64,000 bases of DNA from Pleomorphomonas sp. PLEO (GCF_041320595.1 NZ_CP166625.1:2429501-2493500), one strand, 5' to 3'; counted from the first letter of the stretch, positions 8,724-17,529 are shown. Notes: generated by a model not told the origin, from the letters alone. Program-made: numbers and translations.

Positions 8724-9206
8724 CTACCGCGGCGGGCTCCAGATCGCTTTCTCCCGCAGGCTGTCCGCCTCGGCGCGGATCATCTCAAGGCCGACGCTGT
8801 CCAAACCCCGGTTCTGAGCGCGGGCGAGGCGGAAGTTGTGACCGATGCGCTCGGCCGTGGCGATGACGCCATCGGCGTCGCGCGCGTCGAACACCTGACG
8901 CGCCGTCTCGGCAAACAGCGTCAGCCAGCGCTGGAAGTGCTTGTCCTCGATGTCGCGGATCTGGAGGTGCGGCCTCATTGGTCGGCCTTCGTAACGGCCG
9001 GAGCGCAGCAGCACCGAAGACCAGAAAGCGCACATTTTTTCCAAATGTGCAGGCCACTCGTCTTTGTCGATCTCGCGACCGAAAATGGAGACAAGGTCCG
9101 GGTCGGCCATCACCTTGCCGTAGAAGCCGTGGACCAGCGCGTGGATGCTGTCCTCGTCGATCGATCCCATGGGAATGCCGCGTCGCGGCGCGTCGGTTTC
9201 GGTCAT
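8724..9206 (-). CDS. Group III truncated haemoglobin
   Basis: A 160-residue haem protein of the truncated globin family, group III. It shows the B-helix FYGKVMADPDL, the distal segment HLEKMCAFWSSVLL, and GRYEGRPMRPHLQI followed by HFQRWLTLF, the family pattern. Such globins bind O2, NO or CO, and some protect against nitrosative stress; the role here is unproven. It converges with queF, with only 15 bp between the stop codons. A second start at MGSIDED (residue 13) is possible. Confidence 0.88.
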   Translation of the reverse strand: MTETDAPRRGIPMGSIDEDSIHALVHGFYGKVMADPDLVSIFGREIDKDEWPAHLEKMCAFWSSVLLRSGRYEGRPMRPHLQIRDIEDKHFQRWLTLFAETARQVFDARDADGVIATAERIGHNFRLARAQNRGLDSVGLEMIRAEADSLREKAIWSPPR

Positions 9207-9326
9207 GGCGGTTCTGGGCGCTTCTGGGCGTCTCGCGCTGCCGGGCGGCGGGCGCTGTTGAATGCTAGGGTTTGTCAGATGTAGTCATTCGGCGCCACCA
9301 AGGCAAACGGCGGTAGCCGCCGCCGA

Positions 9327-9920
9327 TCAGGGCTTGCCGTAGATCCGCATGAACGCCGCGACGGCGGTTTTAACTGACTCGTCCTTGTCGCGCGTCTCGG
9401 TGAGGCCAAAAAGAAGCGGTTCGGTGACGCCGGCTTCCAAAAGCCCCTTCAAGTGAAAGGCGGCCACCTCCGGCGAGGCGAGGTCCAGTTCGCCTGCGTT
9501 GGCTCGCGTTTGCAGAAACTCGGTGAGGTCGATGAGGCCGCGTTTGGGGCCAAGTTCGTAAACCTCTTTGCCCAGGGTGGTGCCCTGGCCTTCGCTCAAC
9601 ACGGTGCGCTGGATCGCCATGATTTCAGGCCGCGTGACAAGCGCCAGATAGATCCGGCCATAGCGGGCGAGAACCGTCGCGACGTCGCCCCGCGAGGCGA
9701 GAGACGATTGGAGTTCTTCGCCGGTTTCCTCCAGCGCGGAGATCACCACGGTGGCGAACAACTGCTCCTTGGAGTGGAAGTAGCCATAGAGCGTTGCCTT
9801 CGACCCACCGAGCCGGGCCGCGATCATCGTCATGCTGGCGCGCTGATAGCCGACTTCTTCGAAAACAGCCGTCGCAGCCGCGATGATGGCGTTCCGCTTC
9901 TCATCGGTTTTCGATCGCAT
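9327..9920 (-). CDS. TetR/AcrR-family repressor of the adjacent efflux operon
   Basis: A 197-residue regulator. The N-terminal HTH is AAATAVFEEVGYQRASMTMIAARLG with SKATLYGYFHSKEQLF (about residues 13-54). The C-terminal ligand domain resembles AefR-like TetR_C members. It is divergent from the tripartite pump at 10020-14224, with a GTA-rich palindrome between them. It likely represses the pump and itself until an exported compound binds. Confidence 0.9.
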   Translation of the reverse strand: MRSKTDEKRNAIIAAATAVFEEVGYQRASMTMIAARLGGSKATLYGYFHSKEQLFATVVISALEETGEELQSSLASRGDVATVLARYGRIYLALVTRPEIMAIQRTVLSEGQGTTLGKEVYELGPKRGLIDLTEFLQTRANAGELDLASPEVAAFHLKGLLEAGVTEPLLFGLTETRDKDESVKTAVAAFMRIYGKP

Positions 9921-9980
9921 ACCACTCTCCCATTCGTGATCATCAACGTAGGTTTCGTGCTTGACGCCCGCAAGTGGTCT

Positions 9981-10010
9981 TTATAATTAAACCGTACCGT
10001 ACGGTTATAA
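9981..10010. promoter_or_regulatory. TetR operator overlapping the pump promoter
   Basis: The perfect palindrome AACCGTA-CCG-TACGGTT (9990-10006) is bracketed by TTATAA on both sides (9981-9986 and 10005-10010), which can act as -10 elements in either direction. It sits 14 bp before the pump's first codon, ideal for repression. Confidence 0.75.
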
Positions 10011-10019
10011 GGGTGCAGC

Positions 10020-11468
10020 ATGCGTTCGAGGCTGGGTCAAAAGGGCTATTCCGTCAGCGTTCTGCTCTGTGTGTCGGCGCTTTATGGCGGTTGCGCCATG
10101 CTGCCGGAAAACGCTGCCATCTCCTCGGCAAAGCCGATGTCGGACTACGCGTCCGACAAGAGCCTCGCTTCCGCCAAAGACGCGGCCTGGCCGTCGGAGA
10201 ACTGGTGGCAGGCCTATGGCGACCCGCAGCTTGCGACGCTGATCACCGAAGGCCTCAATGGCGCGTCCGATATGCGGATCGCCGCCGCGCGCGTGGCGCT
10301 GGCCTATGCCGGTGTTGGCGCCTCCCAGGCCTCGCTGATGCCGACCGTCGGTGCCTCGGTCAAGGCCGATAGCGAACGCCAGTCTTATAACTACCTGATC
10401 AGTAAGGACTTTGTTCCCAAGGGTTGGAAAGACGCGGGCGTAGGCACTCTGTCGTTCGATTGGGAAATCGACTTCTGGGGCAAGAATCGGGCGGCGCTGG
10501 CCGCCGCCAAGGGCAAAGCCGCCGCCGCCGAGGCGGAAGCCGCCGCCACCCGTCTTGCCCTTTCGACCGGCATCGCCGACGTCTATGGACGACTCGCCTC
10601 GCTCTATGCCGACCGCGATTCCGCTGTCAGTGCCATCAGCGTGCGCAAACAGACCCTGTCGCTGATGAGCGACCGCTACGGCAAGGGCCTCGAAAACGAG
10701 GGCGCGCTGGAACGTTCGCGCTCGGCGGAAGCCGGGTCGGAGGCGCAGCTCGCCGAGATCGATGAGGGAATCGGCCTTGCCAAGAACCAGCTCGCCGCGC
10801 TGCTCGGCGCCGGGCCGGATCGTGGCTTGTCCATCGCCCGGCCGAAGGTGCGGGGCGGCCGCTTCATCGGCGTTCCCTCAAGCCTGCCAATCGAATTCCT
10901 GGGGCGCCGCCCCGATATCCTGGCCGCCCGCTACACCGCCGAAGCCGCTTCCAAGGACATCGATGCCGCCAAGGCGTCCTACTATCCCAACGTCAATCTG
11001 GCGGCGATGATCGGCAAGCAGGCGCTCGGGCTCAACATGCTGACCGACTCCGGTTCGACGCTGGGTTCGATCGGGCCGGCCATTTCGTTGCCGATCTTCG
11101 ATGGTGGCCGCCTGCGTGCCGGCGAGCGTTCCGCCGTGTCGCAACATGAAATCGCCGTTGCTACCTACGACCAGACGCTGACCGATGCCCTGCATCAGGT
11201 GGCCGACGCCGTGGTGAGCAAGCGCGAACTGACGCGGCAACTGGCGGAAACCCAGCGTTCGATGGCCGCCGCCGAAAAGGCATGGCGGGTTGTCAGCGAT
11301 CGCTACAACGGCGGCCTTGCCACCTATCTGGAAGTGCTGACCGCCGAAGACGCCCTGATCACCGCCCGCCGGGCGACTGCCACTCTGCAGGCCCGTGCCT
11401 TTACCCTCGACATTGCAATGGTTCGCGCCCTCGGCGGCGGGTTCCGCAGCACGGAGAAGCAGTCGTGA
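10020..11468 (+). CDS. NodT-family outer-membrane efflux lipoprotein
   Basis: A 482-residue TolC-like outer-membrane channel. A signal peptide ends in the lipobox LYGGC (Cys about residue 25), so it is a lipoprotein. The family segments WWQAYGDPQL, SFDWEIDFWGKNRAAL, FLGRRPDI and ISLPIFDGGRL are all present, and the long helices appear as Ala-rich stretches. AAGGG precedes ATG 10020. It is the first gene of a TolC/EmrA/EmrB-type operon; its stop overlaps the next gene's GTG. Confidence 0.93.
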   Translation: MRSRLGQKGYSVSVLLCVSALYGGCAMLPENAAISSAKPMSDYASDKSLASAKDAAWPSENWWQAYGDPQLATLITEGLNGASDMRIAAARVALAYAGVGASQASLMPTVGASVKADSERQSYNYLISKDFVPKGWKDAGVGTLSFDWEIDFWGKNRAALAAAKGKAAAAEAEAAATRLALSTGIADVYGRLASLYADRDSAVSAISVRKQTLSLMSDRYGKGLENEGALERSRSAEAGSEAQLAEIDEGIGLAKNQLAALLGAGPDRGLSIARPKVRGGRFIGVPSSLPIEFLGRRPDILAARYTAEAASKDIDAAKASYYPNVNLAAMIGKQALGLNMLTDSGSTLGSIGPAISLPIFDGGRLRAGERSAVSQHEIAVATYDQTLTDALHQVADAVVSKRELTRQLAETQRSMAAAEKAWRVVSDRYNGGLATYLEVLTAEDALITARRATATLQARAFTLDIAMVRALGGGFRSTEKQS

Positions 11469-12610
11469 ACGACATGAGCAAGATCGATGCCGACGCCGAC
11501 CACGTCACCCAGGCCGCGGTCAACCCCAAGAAGCGCGGTCCGCTGTTTTTCGGCCTGTTCGTCGCGGTGGCCGCCTGTGGTGGCGGCTACTATGCCTACG
11601 ACACGCTCTACGCGTCCAAGCACGCGGTGACCGACAACGCCTATGTGGGCGCCGACGTGGCGTCGATCACGCCGCTGGTGGCCGCGCCGGTAACGGAAGT
11701 GCTCGTCGCCGACACCGAGATGGTGAGGAAGGGCGACGTTCTCGTTCGCCTCGATGACACCGACGCCAAGTTGGCCCTGGCGCTGGCCGAGGCAAACTAC
11801 CAGAGCGCCATCCGCCGCGTGACCGCGCTGGTTGCCAACGACAAGGCGTATACCGCTCAGATCGCCGGTCGCGAGGCCGACCGGGCCCAGGCGGCGGCGC
11901 AGCTCGCCTCCGCCCAGGCCAACTTTGAAAAGGCCAAGATCGATCTCGATCGCCGCAAGACCCTGGCCGACAAGGGCTCGGTGTCGGGTGACGAGGTCAC
12001 CGCCGTCGAGACGGCGCTCAAGACGACCGAGGCGAGCATGGCGTCCGCAGTGGCCGGCGCCGCCGGTGCCATCGCCGCCCGCGATGCAACCGCCGCTGCC
12101 AAGGAAGCCAACGCCGCCCTGATCTCCGGCGCCGGCATCGACGATAATCCGGAAGTGCTCGCCGCCCGGTCGACGCGCGATCAGGCCCAGGTCAATCTGG
12201 AACGCACGGTCATGCGGGCACCTGTCGATGGCGTCATCTCGCGCCGTCAGGTGCAGGTCGGCCAGCGCGTTCAACCCGGCATGACGCTGATGGTGGTGGT
12301 TCCGCTCCTGGATGCCTACGTCGACGCCAACTACAAGGAAGTGCAGCTCGCCCACGTCAAGGCTGGCCAGAAGGTGACGCTGGTCTCCGACCTCTACGGC
12401 AGCGACGTGCCGTTCACCGGCACGGTGATCGGCTTCTCCGGTGGAACCGGTGCCGCCTTCTCCTTGGTGCCGGCCCAGAACGCCACCGGCAACTGGATCA
12501 AGGTGGTGCAGCGCCTGCCGGTCCGCATCGCGCTCGATCCGGCCGAACTCAAGGCGCATCCGCTGCAGGTCGGCCTGTCGATGACCACTGACATCGCGAT
12601 CGCCAACTGA
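11465..12610 (+). CDS. EmrA/HlyD-family membrane-fusion protein
   Basis: A 381-residue periplasmic adaptor. One TM helix lies near residues 25-45, followed by the lipoyl half VTDNAYVGADVASITPLVAA, a coiled-coil hairpin rich in Ala/Glu/Lys (about 100-220), the second lipoyl motif VMRAPVDGVISRRQVQVGQ and a beta-barrel with YVDANYKEVQLAHV. It starts at GTG 11465 (GGAG upstream, GTGA overlap with the preceding stop), or less likely at ATG 11474. It would bridge the NodT channel and the MFS pump. Confidence 0.92.
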   Translation: MNDMSKIDADADHVTQAAVNPKKRGPLFFGLFVAVAACGGGYYAYDTLYASKHAVTDNAYVGADVASITPLVAAPVTEVLVADTEMVRKGDVLVRLDDTDAKLALALAEANYQSAIRRVTALVANDKAYTAQIAGREADRAQAAAQLASAQANFEKAKIDLDRRKTLADKGSVSGDEVTAVETALKTTEASMASAVAGAAGAIAARDATAAAKEANAALISGAGIDDNPEVLAARSTRDQAQVNLERTVMRAPVDGVISRRQVQVGQRVQPGMTLMVVVPLLDAYVDANYKEVQLAHVKAGQKVTLVSDLYGSDVPFTGTVIGFSGGTGAAFSLVPAQNATGNWIKVVQRLPVRIALDPAELKAHPLQVGLSMTTDIAIAN

Positions 12611-12688
12611 ACCGGCCTAAGCTCTCTCCCCACCGCGGTTGCCGAAGCAAAATCGCCAGGTTTTGCCGGAATTGCTTGAGGTGACACG

Positions 12689-14224
12689 ATGACTGCGCCT
12701 GCATTGGAACACGCCGCGCCACTGACAGGCGCTCGCCTGCTGGTGGCCGCGCTTGCCATCGGTACCGGCAATTTTCTGGTGGTGCTGGATAGTACCATCG
12801 CAAATGTGTCGGTGCCGACCATTGCCGGCTCCCTGGGCGTCTCCACGTCCCAGGGGTCGTGGGTCATCACCTCCTACGCCGTGGCCGAGGCGATCACGGT
12901 GCCACTCACCGGCTGGCTCAGCCGGCGGTTCGGCGCCATGCGCGTCTTCCTCACCTGCTTTTTCGCCTTCGCCGCCATCTCGGTGCTTTGCGGCCTGTCG
13001 CAATCCATCGGCATGCTGATCGGCGGGCGCGTGTTGCTCGGCCTGTTCGGCGGACCGATCATGCCGCTGTCGCAGATGTTGCTGATGCGCATCTTCCCGC
13101 CCAAGCAGGCGACCATCGCCTCGATCATCTGGGCCATGACATCGCTGATCGGTCCGATCGTCGGCCCCATTCTCGGCGGTATCATCTGCGACGGCATCGG
13201 CTGGCAGTGGATCTTCTTCATGAAGGTACCGATCGCCATCGTCGGCGGCATCATCGTCTTCTTCACCACCAGGGGGCTGGCGGATCCGACCGGCAAAGCC
13301 ACCATCGACAAGATCGGTCTGGCGCTTCTGGTCCTGTGGGTCGGCGCCTTGCAGATCATGCTGGACGAGGGACGCAATCACGACTGGTTCGCCGCCGACG
13401 AAATCAGGATCCTCGCGGTCGTCGCGGTGATCGGTTTCATTGCCTTCGTGATTTACGAACTGACCGAGGCACAGCCGATCGTCGACCTCAGGATCTTCCG
13501 TCATCGCGGTTTCACGGCGGCGGCCGTCACCTTTGCCGGCGGCTTCGGGGCCTTCTTCGCAGCTATCGTCATCCTGCCGCTCTGGCTGCAGCAGAATATG
13601 GGCTACACGGCCACCTGGGCCGGCTATGCCACCGGCATCATGGGCCTGTTGGCCATCATATCGGCGCCGATCGTCGGCAAGGCGACGGAGAAGTTTGATC
13701 CGCGCGCCATCCTGTCGATTGGCATTCTCGGCCTTGGCGCCATGACGGCCTGGCGCATGAGCTTCAATTCAGATGTGACGTTCACGCAGATGGCCTGGCC
13801 GACGCTGCTTACCGGGCCGTTCATGGTGATGTTCTTTGTGCCGGTGACCGGCCTCGCCATCGCCAGCGTCAGTCCGGAGGAACAGGCCAACGCCGCCGGC
13901 CTTTCCAATTTCATGCGCACGCTGGCCGGCGCCTTTGCCACCTCGCTGGTGCAAACCGGCTGGGCCAACTCGGCGCGCGTCAACCAGACCGAACTGGTCA
14001 GCGCCATGCACAACAGCGATCAGGTGATTGCCGGCATGGTGGCGGGCGGCAGCTCGCCCGAGGTCGCCGTCGCCAGTCTCACCCGCGTCGTCGAGCAGCA
14101 GAGCGTGCTGCTGGCGACGCTGGATATGTTCTCAGTGATAACCGTGGTATTTGTCTTTGCCGCCATGCTTCCGTGGCTGGCGCCCCGACCAAAGGGGCCG
14201 ATCGACACCAGTGGAGCCCATTGA
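12689..14224 (+). CDS. EmrB/QacA-type MFS drug exporter (DHA2, 14 TM)
   Basis: A 511-residue inner-membrane proton antiporter. TM1 contains LVVLDSTIANVSVPTIAG, the DHA2 motif, followed by QGSWVITSYAVAEAITVPLTGWL and the loop motif LSRRFGAMRVF. Length and hydrophobic pattern fit 14 helices. GAGGTGA lies before ATG 12689. It completes the EmrAB-NodT pump; probable substrates are hydrophobic drugs, uncouplers or phenolics. Confidence 0.93.
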   Translation: MTAPALEHAAPLTGARLLVAALAIGTGNFLVVLDSTIANVSVPTIAGSLGVSTSQGSWVITSYAVAEAITVPLTGWLSRRFGAMRVFLTCFFAFAAISVLCGLSQSIGMLIGGRVLLGLFGGPIMPLSQMLLMRIFPPKQATIASIIWAMTSLIGPIVGPILGGIICDGIGWQWIFFMKVPIAIVGGIIVFFTTRGLADPTGKATIDKIGLALLVLWVGALQIMLDEGRNHDWFAADEIRILAVVAVIGFIAFVIYELTEAQPIVDLRIFRHRGFTAAAVTFAGGFGAFFAAIVILPLWLQQNMGYTATWAGYATGIMGLLAIISAPIVGKATEKFDPRAILSIGILGLGAMTAWRMSFNSDVTFTQMAWPTLLTGPFMVMFFVPVTGLAIASVSPEEQANAAGLSNFMRTLAGAFATSLVQTGWANSARVNQTELVSAMHNSDQVIAGMVAGGSSPEVAVASLTRVVEQQSVLLATLDMFSVITVVFVFAAMLPWLAPRPKGPIDTSGAH

Positions 14225-14559
14225 TGGCGCAGGCCGATGCATCCGGCGAGCGAAAGTACCGCTACAAGCTTCGCCTGACGGTCGAGCAGACCGACATTTC
14301 CCGCCCCAGCTTCCTGGTGAACAAGCACAAGCTCTACGAGGCCGACTCGGTTCAGTCTCCGGAGATCAGGGCGCTGGCGAACTATTCCCGCGAACATCTG
14401 CAGCTGGCCGATAAAGATCGTTACGTCCTGGCCTTCTCGCTGATGACGGTGCGGCAGATGCTCGCCCAGGCAACCCACGCGTCGTCCAAGTTCGACGATC
14501 TCAAGGCGTGCCTGGACAGCATCGAGCGAGATATGACCGCGGGCGATGTGAAAGCCTGA
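14224..14559 (+). CDS. Small protein translationally coupled to the MFS pump
   Basis: A 111-residue protein starting at ATG 14224, which shares one base with the pump's TGA. It is hydrophilic and mostly helical in appearance, with no signal peptide or TM segment (RKYRYKLRLTVEQTDISRPS, then LMTVRQMLAQATHASSKFDDL). I do not recognise the family. The coupling implies a role tied to the pump, for example as a cytoplasmic accessory or sensor; this is inference only. Confidence 0.75.
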   Translation: MAQADASGERKYRYKLRLTVEQTDISRPSFLVNKHKLYEADSVQSPEIRALANYSREHLQLADKDRYVLAFSLMTVRQMLAQATHASSKFDDLKACLDSIERDMTAGDVKA

Positions 14560-14563
14560 TTTT

Positions 14564-14590
14564 TGGCTCGGGTTGAACCAATCCGAGCCA
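14564..14590 (+). terminator. Hairpin ending the efflux operon
   Basis: An 8-bp stem TGGCTCGG (14564-14571) / CCGAGCCA (14583-14590) lies directly after the last gene of the operon. No U tract follows, so termination may be weak or Rho-assisted. Confidence 0.5.
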
Positions 14591-14647
14591 TAAGGTCCTG
14601 TCCAAGAGCGGCATCCAGGCCAATTCACATCCGAGCGGATGGGCTCC

Positions 14648-14812
14648 TCATTTCTGCGGACTGCCACCTGTCGGGCGATCGGCGGGGCGACCGGCTGTTG
14701 GCTCTCGCCCGGTCTTGTTGCCCTGGCGCTTCAGTTCGCGGTCGATGACCTCGCGCGAACCTTCGGCCGGGTCCTGCTCGGGGTGTTCGGTGTCCTTGGT
14801 GTTGTCGTCCAT
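14648..14812 (-). CDS. Small hydrophilic protein, 54 residues
   Basis: Start ATG 14812 is chosen from an excellent AAGGAGG ribosome site five bases upstream. The protein is highly charged and disordered-looking (MDDNTKDTEHPEQDP, SREVIDRELKRQGNK, then Gly/Pro/Arg-rich). It has no recognisable domain; short Asp/Glu/Arg-rich proteins of this kind are common in Rhizobiales and uncharacterised. It is divergent from the DUF2177 gene, whose RpoE-type promoter shares this intergenic region. Confidence 0.65.
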   Translation of the reverse strand: MDDNTKDTEHPEQDPAEGSREVIDRELKRQGNKTGREPTAGRPADRPTGGSPQK

Positions 14813-14939
14813 GACGGCCTCCTTGTGATCCCAGACATGGGGATCGATAGGGATGTCCGGGGCTGGGCCGGCTCTGCCGGCCACCAGGGACAACCGTTCA
14901 CCGGGCCGATCGTTCCCTCACGTTTCTTTGCGGCATCAC

Positions 14940-14967
14940 TGATCTGAAGGGCGTCCTCGCGCGTATT
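14940..14967 (+). promoter_or_regulatory. RpoE(ChrR)-type promoter for the DUF2177 gene
   Basis: TGATCT (14940-14945), exactly 16 bases, then CGTATT (14962-14967). It is the same architecture as the promoters at 17461-17490 (minus) and 17530-17558 (plus) around rpoE itself. It lies 24 bp before ATG 14991. Confidence 0.7.
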
Positions 14968-14990
14968 GACATGAGACAACGGAGGTCGTC

Positions 14991-15395
14991 ATGCCCAACG
15001 CCATCGCCATCTACGCGGCCGGACTGATCAGCTTTCTCGCCCTCGACGCCATCTGGCTCGGCACCATGGTGCCACGTCTCTACAAGCCGGCGATGGGTGA
15101 CCTCGTCGCCGATCCCTTTCAGCCGGTGCCGGCGGTCATCTTCTACCTGATCTATGCCGCCGGCCTCGCCTATTTCGCCATCCAGCCGGCGCTCGCGTCG
15201 GGCAAATGGTCGACGGCACTGATATCAGGCGCCGCGCTGGGCTTTGTCGCCTACGCGACCTACGACCTCACCAATCAGGCGACCGTTCGCGCCTGGCCGA
15301 TGGTGATCACTGTCGTCGATCTCGCCTGGGGAACGGTGGCCAGCGGTCTTGCCGCGCTGATCAGCTATCTGGTGCTGTCGCGCTGGTTGTCCTGA
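14991..15395 (+). CDS. DUF2177 family membrane protein
   Basis: A 134-residue integral membrane protein with four predicted helices (about residues 5-22, 45-65, 75-95 and 105-130). The signatures FLALDAIWLG and YDLTNQATVRAWP are diagnostic of DUF2177. ACGGAGG precedes ATG 14991. Function is unknown, but a member sitting behind an RpoE-type promoter next to rpoE-chrR suggests a role in the singlet-oxygen/membrane response. Its 3' end overlaps the convergent DUF1295 gene by 31 bp. Confidence 0.9.
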   Translation: MPNAIAIYAAGLISFLALDAIWLGTMVPRLYKPAMGDLVADPFQPVPAVIFYLIYAAGLAYFAIQPALASGKWSTALISGAALGFVAYATYDLTNQATVRAWPMVITVVDLAWGTVASGLAALISYLVLSRWLS

Positions 15396-16168
15396 CCTAT
15401 CTTGGGAGGCCAGGGAAAGAAGGGCGAGACGCGCGCCTGATAAGCGCGGAACGGCTCGCCCCGGCTTTCCAGCATGTGGCGTTCGAGCGGCGGAATGCCC
15501 GACACGTGCACCAGCAGCCAGTAGATGGAGATCGGTGCGACGAGAACGAGGGCGGTCTGCCAATGCAGGCCGTTGATGCCGATCACGGCGATGCCCACCC
15601 AGAACAGCCACTCGAAGAAATAATTGGGGTGGCGCGACCAGCCCCATAGCCCCCGATCGCAGACCTCGCCCGGCCGATCGCGCCGGAAGGCGGCGAGGGT
15701 GCGGTCGGAATGCCACTCGCCAATGAGCGCCAGCAGGACGACGGCGGCGGCGCAAGCGTCCTGCCAGCCGAGTGGGCCAACGCGCGCGGCGGCGGCAGCG
15801 GCCGCCAGCGCCAGCAGCCAACCGGCTATGGCCTGCATTTGCAGGAAGAGGAACAGGCGGCGTGGCGCGGTCTCTCCCCATTGACGACGAAGGGCGGCAT
15901 AGCGCGGGTCATCGACACCGGCGCCCAGCGTGCGGCCGACGAGATGCCGACTAAGGCGAACCGCCCAGACGGCGATCATCAAGGCAACGATCAGCGGACG
16001 TTCGATAGGACCCGGCAGAAGAAGGATCATCACCAGCGCTGCGATGCCGGTCGCCAGCGCCCAGATGCCGTCGATGAAGCCAGAGCGGCGAGTGCGTTCG
16101 GCGATGAGCGACGCCGCCGCCATGGCCACCATCAGGATCACGAGCGACAGACCGGCGCCGATCAGCAT
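15365..16168 (-). CDS. DUF1295 family membrane protein (steroid 5-alpha-reductase-like fold)
   Basis: A 267-residue polytopic protein of the DUF1295/ICMT-like superfamily. It contains RPGEVCDRGLWGWSRHPNYF and FEWLFWVG, whose Arg-His-Pro-Asn-Tyr-Phe element is shared with membrane reductases and methyltransferases that bind NADPH or SAM. It starts 3 bp after the chrR stop, so it is the third gene of the rpoE-chrR transcript. The probable substrate is a membrane lipid; this is inference. Confidence 0.88.
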   Translation of the reverse strand: MLIGAGLSLVILMVAMAAASLIAERTRRSGFIDGIWALATGIAALVMILLLPGPIERPLIVALMIAVWAVRLSRHLVGRTLGAGVDDPRYAALRRQWGETAPRRLFLFLQMQAIAGWLLALAAAAAAARVGPLGWQDACAAAVVLLALIGEWHSDRTLAAFRRDRPGEVCDRGLWGWSRHPNYFFEWLFWVGIAVIGINGLHWQTALVLVAPISIYWLLVHVSGIPPLERHMLESRGEPFRAYQARVSPFFPWPPKIGQDNQRDSTR

Positions 16169-16170
16169 GG

Positions 16171-16818
16171 CTATAGTCCTATCAATGCCGTTGCCATGCG
16201 GGCGATCAGGCCGTGCGGCCTCAGCCGCCCCTCGATCGATGCAAGGCAGATGCAGGTCTCATCGCCGGTCACCACCGGCGTATGGTGAGTGTCGTCGTCC
16301 TCCTCGGCCAGATCACCGGCGGCAACCCGCCCGTGCTCGTCGGCGAAGGCGCCCCGCAGCACCAGCGTCAACTCTTCCCCGGAATGACCATGGGTCGGTA
16401 TGCGCTGTCCGGCGGCGATCTTCAGCAGAACCAGGCTGATGCGACGATCCTCGGGGACGTCGAGGCGGGCGAAGGCCATGCCCGGCCCCATCCAGCGCCA
16501 GCCGGAGGTTGCTCGCTCGGCGATCGGGGCGGGCAGATCGATACCGAGATTATGCACCGGTCGCCGCCTCGATGGCGCGGGGGCGGGGCGTTTTTCGTCG
16601 AGCCGAGCCAGCGTCCGTTCGAACAGGCGGGCGTCGAGTTCGGCGGGCGACAGGCGTTCGATGAGCGCCCCACCAAGGGCCAGCATGTCGCGATGAGCGG
16701 CGGCGCAGCTGTCGCAGAGCGCGAGATGGCTCTCCACCACCAGCGCGGCGCTGGGTGATAGCGATCCGGCCGCGAAGCGGGCGAGCAGTTCGGGGCTTGG
16801 GTGGCGGCTGGCAATCAT
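16171..16818 (-). CDS. chrR: Anti-sigma factor ChrR (zinc ASD + cupin)
   Basis: A 215-residue two-domain anti-sigma factor. The N-terminal zinc-binding anti-sigma domain has the H-x3-C-x2-C motif HLALCDSC (about residues 31-38). The C-terminal cupin domain has HGHSGEELTLVLRG with a later acidic/His cluster (DDDTHHTP) for a second metal. In Rhodobacter sphaeroides, ChrR holds RpoE inactive until singlet oxygen triggers its loss. It overlaps rpoE by 4 bp, as expected for a partner pair. Confidence 0.94.
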   Translation of the reverse strand: MIASRHPSPELLARFAAGSLSPSAALVVESHLALCDSCAAAHRDMLALGGALIERLSPAELDARLFERTLARLDEKRPAPAPSRRRPVHNLGIDLPAPIAERATSGWRWMGPGMAFARLDVPEDRRISLVLLKIAAGQRIPTHGHSGEELTLVLRGAFADEHGRVAAGDLAEEDDDTHHTPVVTGDETCICLASIEGRLRPHGLIARMATALIGL

Positions 16819-17393
16819 GACGACTCGTCGAGCATTTGGCGCAGGCGATTCATGGCGAGGCGGATGCGCGACTTGACGGTGCCGAGCGGGATGCCAAGCG
16901 CTGACGCGATTTCGCTCTGCGGCGATTGGGAGAAGAAGGACAGGGCGATGACGTCCGCCTGTTCGGTCGGCAGTCTGTCGAGGGCGCGGCGCACCCGTGT
17001 TTCGTCCTCGCGGGTGATGATTTCGCCTTCGGCCGACGGGCTGGGGTCGACGTCGCTGGGTGGCAGATCATCGTCGCGAAGGCGGCGGGCGACCCGGCGG
17101 CGGCGATCGATGCCGAGATTGCGCGAGATGGTGAAGATCCAAGTGGAAACGGCGCCGGATTTGGCGTCGAACTGCCCAGCCTTGCGCCAGACGGCCAGCA
17201 TGGTGTCCTGGATCAGGTCGTCGCAGTCGCTGGCGCCGAAGCCCTGCCGGCTGAGGAAAGTCTTGAGGCGCGGCGCGTAGTGGGAAAATAGCCGGGCAAA
17301 GGCCTGCCGGTCGCCGGCCTCCGCGATGGCCGCCACAAGGCGCGCGGCTTCCTCGCCATCGAGCGGCTGCGTCTTGGCATCTGCCGGTCTCAT
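16815..17393 (-). CDS. rpoE: ECF sigma factor RpoE (ECF11, singlet-oxygen response)
   Basis: A 192-residue group IV sigma factor. Region 2 contains FARLFSHYAPRLKTFLSRQG, DCDDLIQDTMLAVWRKA and VSTWIFTISRNLGID. Region 4 contains ALDRLPTEQADVIALSFF and IASALGIPLGTVKSRIRLA. ATG 17393 is preferred over the in-frame ATG 17456 because the candidate -10 element (17461-17466) abuts the latter, leaving no leader. It forms an operon with chrR and the DUF1295 gene and is probably autoregulated from 17461-17490. Confidence 0.93.
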   Translation of the reverse strand: MRPADAKTQPLDGEEAARLVAAIAEAGDRQAFARLFSHYAPRLKTFLSRQGFGASDCDDLIQDTMLAVWRKAGQFDAKSGAVSTWIFTISRNLGIDRRRRVARRLRDDDLPPSDVDPSPSAEGEIITREDETRVRRALDRLPTEQADVIALSFFSQSPQSEIASALGIPLGTVKSRIRLAMNRLRQMLDESS

Positions 17394-17460
17394 GGAACTG
17401 ACCGCCGTTTCAACGGTTGCCCTGAGAAGAAATGAATTTGCCCGTCCACGTCTCATGCCT

Positions 17461-17490
17461 TTTCTACGCGTCGCCCGCGGCGATGGATCA
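17461..17490 (-). promoter_or_regulatory. Autoregulatory RpoE-type promoter of rpoE-chrR
   Basis: Read on the minus strand: TGATCC (plus 17485-17490), 16 bases, then CGTAGAAA (ending at 17461). This agrees with the TGATCC-like -35 element and the TA-rich -10 element described for Rhodobacter RpoE targets. Transcription would begin close to 17455, about 60 nt before ATG 17393. Confidence 0.7.
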
Positions 17491-17529
17491 CTCGTGGTTC
17501 ACTTCCGATAAAATTCGTCTCCAGGCAGG

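Noticed and set aside
17394-17456. Longer RpoE start at ATG 17456
   Set aside because: The RpoE-type -10 element lies at 17461-17466, leaving no room for a leader or ribosome site.
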